Shown in pieces: positions 35,101 to 42,933 of a stretch of 64,000 bases of DNA. Below the pieces are notes generated by a model. That model saw only the letters and a list, made by a program, of their open reading frames with translations. It ran no database searches and had not been told where the DNA came from. Position 1 is the first letter of the stretch, and each line of letters opens with the position of its first letter. The DNA lies in contig CM043942.1 in the NCBI GenBank assembly GCA_014529385.2, positions 108,641,141-108,705,140 of the forward strand. The letters run 5' to 3'. Origin of the DNA: Adiantum capillus-veneris. Taxonomy: Eukaryota; Streptophyta; Polypodiopsida; Polypodiales; Pteridaceae. A program made the translations under genes and the position numbers.

Positions 35101-36534
35101 CGCTTGGTTCTGTCCTGTGCGCTAATGTCATAAAAGGTGACCTCTTTTGAGTCAGAACCAAGCGAATAGAGGCCCAATAATCTCCAAAGGCCCCTATTCG
35201 TTTGGTTCTATCCCGTGCGCTAATGTCATAAAAGGTGACGTCCTTGAGTCAGAACCAAGCGAATAGGGGCCCAAGAAACTGTGAAGGGCCCTATTTGCTT
35301 GGTTCTGTCCCGTGCGCTAATGTCATAAAAGGTGATGTCACTTGAGTCAGAACCAAGCAAATAGGGGCCCAAGAATATCCGAAGGGCCCTATTTTCTTGG
35401 TTCTGTCCTGTGACCCAAGCATTCGGAACAGGTGGATAAGAACAGAGCATTTAATGTTATCAGTGATAGATTTATAGGCCTACTCACTCACTATGCCCAA
35501 ACTCAGGCACGGTCACATAAGGAGTACTTATTCCAACCATGCGGTTTGAGACTTTTAATTTTACCCTAACGCAGTGGCTTCGGTGCGCACACAGTTAACA
35601 GCACATAGGAAGGGGAGAGAGGCAGGGAGAAAGAACCTATCTCTGCAATATCCAATGGCGCCGAGTTGGATGGTGATGTCGCAGGCCGCCAACAACAAGA
35701 ACCAGAAGGTGGTGATGGCGATGGCGACGCGACAGCAAATAACTCGACCCAGTAGAGGTCGCTCAATGCAGGATCACGAGAGGTGGCCAAGGGGAAGAGC
35801 GCAGAAAATGCAAAGGCAACGGCGATCTGTTTCTTCTACTTCAACATGGAGATGGCAATTGCAAGGGCGATCGGCATCTGACTCTCAACGCAGGATCACG
35901 AGAGCTGGCCAAGGGGAAGAGTGCAGAAAACGCAAAGGCAATGGCAATCTGTTTGTTCTACTTGGAGATGGAGATGGCGTCTGCAAGGGCGATCGGCTTC
36001 TGACTCTAAACGTAGGATCACGAGAGCTGGCCAAGGGAAAGAGCGCAGAAAAGGCAAAGGCAGTGGTGATCTGTTTGTTCCACTTGGAGATGGAGATGGC
36101 GACAGCAAGGGCGATTGGCGTCTGTCTGACCCTAAACGGTCACTCAAAAAGGAAGACGTGTGGGCTGTGCTCACAAGGACAACAAATAATAAATGGTCTC
36201 AGACTCCCATGCAGTACGATTTACCAACCACAATCTCGTGCATAAGTGAACTTGTCACCCTCCCCGAGGTAAGCATTCTAAGTTTAGAGGCAGTACCCTT
36301 GCCAAACATTTCAACTATTCTGCCTCTTTTTGCATCCTCTACTACGCATCATTCTAATTAACTCTACCCCCATCGACGCTATGCGGTAAGCAAACCATCT
36401 CAACTCTTTTTGCGCATCACCTCTTACTCTCGTGCATCCTTCTCTTACTCATGTTCTGCAGTGCTTTAAAGACATAGAACTCTACACACAGTGAAGAGGT
36501 ATGCTACTTACTACCCTTTTGTGCACTTGTATTT

Positions 36535-36790
36535 TGTGTAGTCAGTACCAGGCGAATAAGGGAAGGTAAACCCTGTTTGTTGCACATGTTCGCTTGGTAC
36601 TGACCATCGTCTTTACCATAGGATGTTTGCTTTTACACTTTTCCTTGGTCAGTACCAAGCGAATAAGGGAAGGCCACTTAGTTCGATGCCCCTGTTCACT
36701 TGGTACTGACCTCGGAAAAGTTAAGTGATGTCTACTAGTACAGAGGTCAGTACTAGGCAAATAAGGGGAAGGTAAACCTTGTTTGTTGCG
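36535..36790. repeat. Hairpin family 2, proximal group
   Basis: Two to three inverted-arm modules with arm GTCAGTACCA[A/G]GCGAATAAGG and inverse TTCGCTTGGTACTGAC. They share the ACCAAGCGAATA core with family 1 but have different loops. Confidence 0.88.
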
Positions 36791-37740
36791 GGTTTAGGGT
36801 TTTTTTACCAAATACGCGTTTTGAATTTATAAGGGAGAAACAAAATTACAACTTAACACCGGGTTTTGAGTTAGCAAACACTAGGGACAGGCGCAAAGGC
36901 CAAGTTTCAAACTTTACAAAGAGTGGCCTACTAATTTTCGGGGGTTTAGGGTTCGCATTAACCATGTAGTCCTTTTCCTTCACAGCCAGATTATCTCTTC
37001 CTAAAGCCTGTTGGCAAAGTTAATGGATTTCTCATATTTACTGGCTAGCTCAATCACTTCATCCTTCATCTTCTGTAGCCAATTATAGATAGCCTCTACA
37101 GAGCCATTCTCGCGAGCAATCGCTGCAGGTCTTCAGGCCTTCTTGCTTCCAGAGAGTCTTTAAGGATTGAGACCCTGTGCCTGACGATCAGCATTTGTTC
37201 CAGCTTCAGGCTAGCATCCTGCACAGAGCATTTAGCAAATAAGCTCTTCAAACTAGGAGCTTGGAAATTGGGAGCAGAAAGCAAAGAATTACTAGCGGCT
37301 TACCTCAAAAATTGACTCTTGTGTTGACAGCAGCCACTCCCGGGCTGTGTCGGTCGAGAACATTAAGGGTAACATCGAGGGAGGGCCAAGGGGGGACCTC
37401 CTGAGGAGGGCACGGATGTGGTCCTGCTAGCGCAGGGGGAGTATACCTTGGAAAGGCATCACCACTATCCTAAGCTTCTTGTAGTTGTTCTGCAAAACCC
37501 TGAGGGAGGTTCTGAAAAAACTGATGGTTAAATAGACTAGATGGACATGCCTAAAAAGCAGAGCCTGGGTTCTGGCTTATGAGTGGTTTGTGAGGGGTGG
37601 TACCACCATGCGGTTTCATGAGAGGTAGACATAGGAGAGAGAAGCAATGGTACCACCACCCCAAGATTAGGGGAGGTGATGGGAGGGAACGACATGATAA
37701 TTAGGACGGCATGGACTTAAACGTCTCCTTCACATTGGTA
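36791..37740. other. Spacer with a possible minus-strand coiled-coil exon
   Basis: Mostly non-coding. On the minus strand about 37290-36990 reads ASLKLEQMLIVRHRVSILKD, then with a frameshift AIYNWLQKMKDEVIELASKY, which looks coding and helical. It may be a captured or lost exon. Nothing else is recognisable. Confidence 0.35.
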
Positions 37741-38505
37741 TTTTGTTGCAGGGGATGCAAACCTATTCGCTTGTTGCTATTACACTTTTTTGAGGTCACT
37801 ACCAAGCAAATAAGGTATTTTGTTGCAGGGGATGCAAACCTGTTCGATTGGTACTAACCTCAGAAAATATAAGTGATGTCTGCTATTACTATTTTCTAAG
37901 GTCACTACCGAGCGAATAAGAGAAGGCAAACTCTTTCCGATGCACCTGTTCGCTTGGTACTAACCTCAGAAAATATAAGTAATGTCTGTTATTACTATTT
38001 TCTGAGGTCACTATCGAGCGAATAAGGGAAGGAAAACTCTTTCCGATGCACCACGGTTCGCTTGGCACTGACCTTAGAAAATATAAGTGATGTCTGCTAT
38101 TACTATTTTCTGAGGTCATTACCGAGAAAATAAGGGAAGGAAAACTCTTTCCGATGCACCTATTCGCTTGGTACTGACCTCAGAAAATATAAGTGATCTC
38201 TGCTATTACTATTTCCTGAGGTCATTACCCAGAGAATAAGGGAAGGCAAACTCTTTCCGATGCACCTGTTCGCTTGGTACTGACCTCAGAAAATATAAGT
38301 GATGTCTGCTATTACTATTTTCTGAGGTCATTACCAAGCAAATAAGGGAAGGCAAACTCTTTTCGATGCACCTGTTCGCTCGGTACTGACCTCAAAAAAT
38401 ATAAGTGATGCCTGTTATTACTATTTTCTGAGGTCACTACCGAGTGAATAAGGGAAGGCAAACTCTTTCCGACACACCTATTCGCTTGGTACTGACCTTT
38501 TTTTA
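37741..38505. repeat. Hairpin array family 2 (about seven modules of roughly 107 bp)
   Basis: CGCTTGGTACTGACCTCAG recurs near 37951, 38059, 38165, 38271, 38376 and 38481. It alternates with the inverse arm CTGAGGTCA[C/T]TACCGAGCGAATAAGG. Loops are AAAATATAAGTGATGTCTGC and AAGGCAAACTCTTTCCGATGC. The array ends 60 bp before the gene C ATG, so it forms the immediate upstream region of the H3-like/Ulp1 gene. Confidence 0.93.
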
Positions 38506-38565
38506 AATCTGAAGTCCCTTGTGCTGACAAATGAATTGTCTTTTGGTGTTATGCTATTTGTAGAG

Positions 38566-39003
38566 ATGCCTCGTGTAAAAGCCACGGCTAGGAGGGCAAC
38601 AGGTGAATCTTTGAATGCTCAAGCAAGAAGACGCCGATATGAGGCGCACAGAGGTGTAATGCAAGAGCTGCGCAGGATAGAATGACACGTTCAGCCTACT
38701 ATTCCACGTCTCCCTTTCCAACGAGTAGTGTGGGAGATTTGCGAGCAGTGGAGAGTCGGCATGCAATGGGCCAGCAGTGCACTACTCTGCCTTCAAGAAA
38801 TTGCAGAAGACTACCTCGTTGAATTCTTCAGTGATGGATATATCATGGCTGCCCATGCACACCATGTTACTATCATGCCGCGGGATTTTGATACTCTTCG
38901 GAGGCTGCATTTCCTCTACGATGGACTACTTCAGCCAGTGCCTATCTGGGATAGTAGAACCATGGATATTCTCAACATCCCCCCTCTCCATCCTCATGCA
39001 TGA
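38566..39003 (+). other. Histone H3-like domain of gene C
   Basis: The tail keeps Arg at position 3 and Lys at 5 (initiator Met counted), plus the TAR motif, but the usual ARKS Lys and Ser are R and A, and the tail is about 18 residues shorter than in H3. The fold keeps the LPFQR, SSA, LQE.AE.YLV and VTIMP[K/R]D landmarks at canonical spacing. There is no loop-1 insertion as in CenH3. A novel C-terminal extension (LLQPVPIWDSRTMDIL) replaces the H3 end. The TGA at codon 40 stands where H3 has a basic or polar residue. Confidence 0.8.
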
Positions 39004-39623
39004 CAGACAAAGCCGTCTAGGGCTGAAACAAACAGCAGAAGGACCCGATCACAGGTCGAGAGAAATGACACAGATGGGCAAGCTGAGATAGCCGCAGAGG
39101 GGCATGAGCAAGCCAGAGTGGACCCCGAGGCAGTCATGGAAGAAACAGAGACAGTTATCGAGGAGCCAGATAGACACCAAAATGAGCAATTCATGGAGGA
39201 TCCACAGCAAGTAATGGATGAGGAGGGGCAAGAGCAGGCCAGGGTGGACCCTGAGGCATCTATGGAGGAACCAATATTGAAGGAAAATGATCCGGATCCT
39301 ATGCCTATTAGGGAGGACCCTACGGCTGTTAGGTAGCAGCCTAAGGCAGCCAGGGAGCTAACTCAAGAAAGGAAAGGGCAAGGCTTTGCATCACAAGGGC
39401 CATCCAACGTATCAGATGAGTCAATTATTTTAGAGCAAATCAACGAAGAGAATGAAGAGGAGTTGAGAGTTCTATTCAACTCAGCACCTCTACATGCACA
39501 GATACTGCTGCCTGGAAGATCAAAGGAGGCCTGCATTTTCAACCTCGATCATCAAGACTTCTTGTGCATGAGCAGTTTCACCAACTCCAACGCAACAAAT
39601 GAGGTCATCAACGTTGCTTTGTG

Positions 39624-39949
39624 GTAATTCTCATGCTCTTTAAAAGTCACGTTTGGTTCATTAAATGGGTCTATACCGAGACATGGGTCAATACCAAGCG
39701 AGACAGTGGCTTATGGAATTGGATAGTGGTACTACTCGCTCGGTATTGACCCATGTCTTTGCAGCAGTCGTCGTCAAGTTTTTCTTTATAATGGCTCACT
39801 ACCGTTAAGACATGGGTCAATACCAAGCGAGTCTGTGGCGGATGGAATTTGATAGCTGCCCCACTCGCTTGGTATTGACTCATGGGTTTGTGGTAGTGAC
39901 AGCCCGCTGAAATACCTCAAGTCTAATCTCTGCCATTGATTCATGTTAG
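39624..39949 (+). repeat. Intron 1 of gene C with hairpin family 3
   Basis: This 326-bp intron contains two inverted pairs: GACATGGGTCAATACCAAGC (39680 and 39809) with partner arms at 39735-39757 and 39864-39886. The arms contain ATACCAAGCGAG, related to the family 1 and 2 cores. The other introns of this gene are only 76-79 bp. Confidence 0.8.
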
Positions 39950-41150
39950 CCACGCTATCTTGCTTCTGCCCCATGAGGTTCAAGACAAAGTATACGTAAT
40001 AGATCCGCTGATATCACCTTATCTGCAGACCAACTCAGTTTCCTTTTTGAGTCTGATGAACTGGTTTAGCAGAGTCAACTTTGATCTAGCACGCTTTTCG
40101 ATCACTGCATACAATCAATCGTGAGTTTTTTCTTTCCTTGTAAAAACCATGTTGCATTTAGAATCTTTCTCCTCATCTTTGATGGTGTCTTTGTAGTGAT
40201 CATTGGAGTCTGATGTTATTTGACATGGAAGCTAAGATTGTTTACTACGCAAACTCCGAGAAAAGCAAGGCGTTTCACGGTCGTGTAAAAATGTAAGGCC
40301 CATTTGGGTACATTTGGAAGCAGTGTCTCTTTGTAATGTGTTGCTGACTCAAGTGGTTATGTATGTAGTGTCGCAAAAAACCTTGTATGCTGTGTAGAGC
40401 ATGTTTTGTTAGAACATGATCTAGGAAATACCGTCCAGCACGAACGAGTAACAGTGTCCACGCAGACTGATGACTATAGTTGTGGCTGGCGAACCTTTTT
40501 GAATACCCTGTTGCTCCTCAGTCAAATTATGGATGTACCGAACGTAAGTAATCGTGCTGTTTCATTGTTTGTTGCAACGTTTGTATGAAGCAACAAATAT
40601 CTATATCACGCTTCTACAAGAGCTTCAATTACATAACTACACCCCCAATGATGTGCGATATTTTTTTGTAATGGCCATCCAACATATTATAATCTCGATA
40701 AACAAACGCAGAAGAGAGGAAGCGGCGAGAGCCGAGGAGTTCGAAGAGGCTCACTTTAACGAAATGATGGAACACCACAATCAGACTCAAGAAGAAGTTC
40801 AAAATATGCAGGAAGCAATAAATCAATATTATGCAAACGCCGCAGAAGTAGAGAAATGGGCTACACGTCGACGCAAGAGCAAGAACAGAGGGAAGCTTCA
40901 CAGGTGCAAGAAGCATGGGAAGCCATGGAAGAGGCCCATGATTTCGAGCGACACAAAAGGACACCCGAGACTAGCGTCCCCAGAGGCAGAAGTAGCAGCA
41001 ATCGGAGCAGAGGGCAGGGAAGAAATCGGAGCAGAGGACAGGGGACGAGTGGCACAAACCGGGGGAGAGGACAGTAGCAAAGAAAGGGAGCAATTTACTT
41101 GTATAAATCTTGACAGAAACAACACAATATGTAAAGTTTTGAAACAATGA

Positions 41151-41390
41151 AAATGTACATTTTTGAAACATTGTTTGACTGCCACAAAATGTCTTTGCAT
41201 TAGTCATTTTGAAGAGTACATCATGGTTTGCATGGCATCAAAGCTCTTTGCGTGCACAAGGTATGTGACCTAGCTTCCGGTGGAAGCAATTAAGTGAAAT
41301 GTATTTGTTAGTGACTCCTTGCACAATGTTGTTTTCTCCTTGCATCTTGGAATCTGAAAACAAGAAAAAGTTAGATTCTGTCTTAATGTA
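41151..41390. other. Intergenic gap between convergent genes C and D
   Basis: About 240 bp without coding signal separates the 3' end of gene C (+) from that of gene D (-). No motif recognised. Confidence 0.5.
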
Positions 41391-42661
41391 TTAAAGACAA
41401 TCAAAATTCATCAATTTAGTAAGCACCTTTCTATTGTTGAGACTGAATGCATACAATTCCAGCAAAAGTGGAATTTCTTCACATGTAAGATCTACCCTGA
41501 GCTGTGCAAGAGTTGTGCTTGACATTGTCTCCATAACAATAAGTAGGTTGTCTCGAAAGTAGAGCTCCATTGATAAAGGTTTTTTCTTGAGGCTATTCTC
41601 TGTATCTTGGTCGAGTGGAATAAGCTGCCCACTAAGAAGATGATATCTAATATAGTAAAACGATACTAAGAAATTTTGAGAGCTTATAATGAACTTGCAA
41701 AATACAGATTTTTTTCTGTGATTGTTTCCTATCCCAATTATCATCTAAAAAGTCCAAACAGCTCTCAGACTTGCAAATGAACATTGTTGTGGTAGTTCTT
41801 ATTTGCTCATCGAAGAAAATATCTACAAATGCTTCCAGAGGCATAAATAGTGCGAGCCGAACTATTTTTGTGGCAATTGAATACTTGAGGGACTTTTGTA
41901 TATCTTGAAACAACTTATTCCTAAAGCTTTCACTAGTTTGCGAAGCTGGCAAGGACCAATCCTTGCTGTCAAAGGATGGAAGTGACAAAGGAGCTACACA
42001 ACCCCAACCAATGGAAGTTCTCGGTTCCACATATGACATATCATAAAAGAAAAATCCATTATCTGCAAGTTCCTTGTGTTGTCTTCCTCGGTACATTAGC
42101 TCACCAATAAACGCATGGAAAGCATCAAAAATCCCAACTATGCTCTCAACTAGTTTTCAATCTGTCCTATTCGATGGATAAATATCTGAAACATACCAAA
42201 GATGATATCCACCACTTAACCTTCGAATATAATCATGCACTAAGCGAGACACTGAAAATAACTTACAGTTGGGTCGATGCCTTGGAAAACTTGGAGGAGA
42301 TGTTTGCAACCTTAAGCCTGCATGCTGGAAAGCATGTTAGTATGAGGACCTCTTTCACCAGCTTGCTTTGTGCACACACTTTAAACTCTTTAACTTGTCC
42401 CTTGAAAGCCTCAACGAAATCATTGCGTTGCCTCCTCTTCTTCCTCCTAGTTTGTAGTAGAACCCAACTTTCGATAGTTATTCGAGATGGTATCCATGCT
42501 TGATCGTCTGTAGTATAACTGTTAGAAATGCTAACAGAGTCAATGGTAGTGCTAGGCCTTCGAGAAGTAGACATGGTGTGCATTAGAATACACAAAAAGG
42601 TTAGCACAAATATGAAAAAGGGAAGAAGTTTTGAGAGGGAAGTAGAGCTACTCAAAGTCAT
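41391..42661 (-). pseudogene. Gene D: minus-strand multi-exon gene of the 16.5-kb element, unknown
   Basis: Exon-like segments on the minus strand are 42661-42266 (probable start MSTSRRPSTTIDS, then RITIESWVLLQTRRKKRRQRN; donor CAACT/GTAAGT at 42266), about 42160-41700 (AFHAFIGELMYRGRQHKEL, FFYDMSYVEPRTSIGWGC, LFMPLEAFVDIFFDEQI) and about 41650-41391 (LIPLDQDTENSLKKKPLSM, ETMSSTTLAQLRVDLTCEE). The long ORFs read through likely introns. A basic patch (RRKKRRQR) could be a nuclear signal. No domain recognised. It begins about 270 bp inside the right TIR and converges on gene C. Confidence 0.5.
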
Positions 42662-42901
42662 ATTTGGGCGGGAACAAAGATACTAGATAGAGTCTTCAAT
42701 GAAAGTTCTGAAATTCCTCGGTACAGAGTTAGTACGACTTACGGCATTTATGCGTTGAAAGCGTGAAATTGTGCAATTTGATGAACAAAAATAATATTTC
42801 CTCCCTTTTTTTTAAAGAGCTTGACTCCAAAATGTCAATTTTCAACGTAACGTTAGCCTCTTCCTCATTGGTCGAGCGCCACTCTCTCTCTAGAACTGAA
42901 A

Positions 42902-42933
42902 GGCCCAAAAGTGAGTCCAACTTTCTCCTAATG
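42902..42933 (-). repeat. Right terminal inverted repeat
   Basis: Perfect inverted match to 26426-26457, followed directly by the resumed Tat-B RT sequence. Confidence 0.95.

Larger units (their letters stand above)
30568..36520. repeat. Near-perfect tandem triplication, unit 1984-1985 bp
   Basis: Copies at 30568-32551, 32552-34535 and 34536-36520 each start GTCTCCTTGAAGCACTC. Differences seen are few: an extra G in a G-run near 32990 and 34974, AGGGG versus AGGG near 33630, CCAAGGGG versus CCAAGTGG near 33805, and single C/T changes near 34427 and 36333. Each copy holds 5' exons of gene B, a hairpin array (about 500 bp) and a 122-bp minisatellite. So few changes imply recent amplification or gene conversion. 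Confidence 0.97.
38566..41150 (+). pseudogene. Gene C: histone H3-like domain fused to a Ulp1/C48-type cysteine protease
   Basis: Predicted exons are 38566-39623, 39950-40120, 40197-40292, 40369-40543 and 40623-41150, all GT..AG and in phase (about 675 codons). The start MPRVKATARRATGE mimics the H3 tail. Codons 32-120 follow the H3 core without gaps: MQELRRIE, PRLPFQRVVWEI, SSALLCLQEIAEDYLV, HAHHVTIMPRDF. An acidic linker (39004-39336) repeats ARVDPEA[V/S]MEE. The Ulp1-like part shows NEVINVAL at the end of exon 1, DHWSLMLFD (His codon 40201), YYANS (Asn 40252 where Asp is usual), and STQTDDYSCGW (Gln 40463, Cys 40481). His-to-Asn (+17) and Gln-to-Cys (+6) spacings equal those of Ulp1. The C-terminal exon is charged (INKRRREEAARAEE) and basic. 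In-frame stops at 38683 (TGA), 39001 (TGA) and 39334 (TAG) break exon 1. The alternative is two adjacent genes, but all of exon 1 stays in one frame. Confidence 0.8.
26426..42933. mobile_element. 16.5-kb DNA transposon with 32-bp TIRs, unclassified
   Basis: A 32-bp perfect inverted repeat (26426-26457 and 42902-42933; starts CATTAGGAGAAAGTTGG) marks the ends. Both ends fall inside the Tat-B RT, whose two halves rejoin in frame if about one C is shared, so the insertion boundaries are sure even though the target duplication is at most 1-3 bp. Inside are four coding regions (A +, B -, C +, D -), a triplicated 1984-bp unit and several hairpin arrays. No LTR, reverse transcriptase or polymerase is seen. 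The TIR sequence and gene set do not match any superfamily I can name with confidence. Confidence 0.88.

Noticed and set aside
30930-38505. CRISPR-like appearance of evenly spaced repeats
   Set aside because: Arms alternate in orientation, spacers are themselves repeated, and the context is a plant transposon with introns.
38566-39003. Ordinary host histone H3 gene
   Set aside because: It is strongly diverged, has stops, sits inside the transposon and its frame continues into the Ulp1-like part.
38566-39003. Centromeric H3 (CenH3)
   Set aside because: No loop-1 insertion, and the tail resembles canonical H3 rather than a long divergent CenH3 tail.
26426-42933. Polinton/Maverick-type element
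   Set aside because: No DNA polymerase B, integrase or packaging genes, and the TIRs are only 32 bp.
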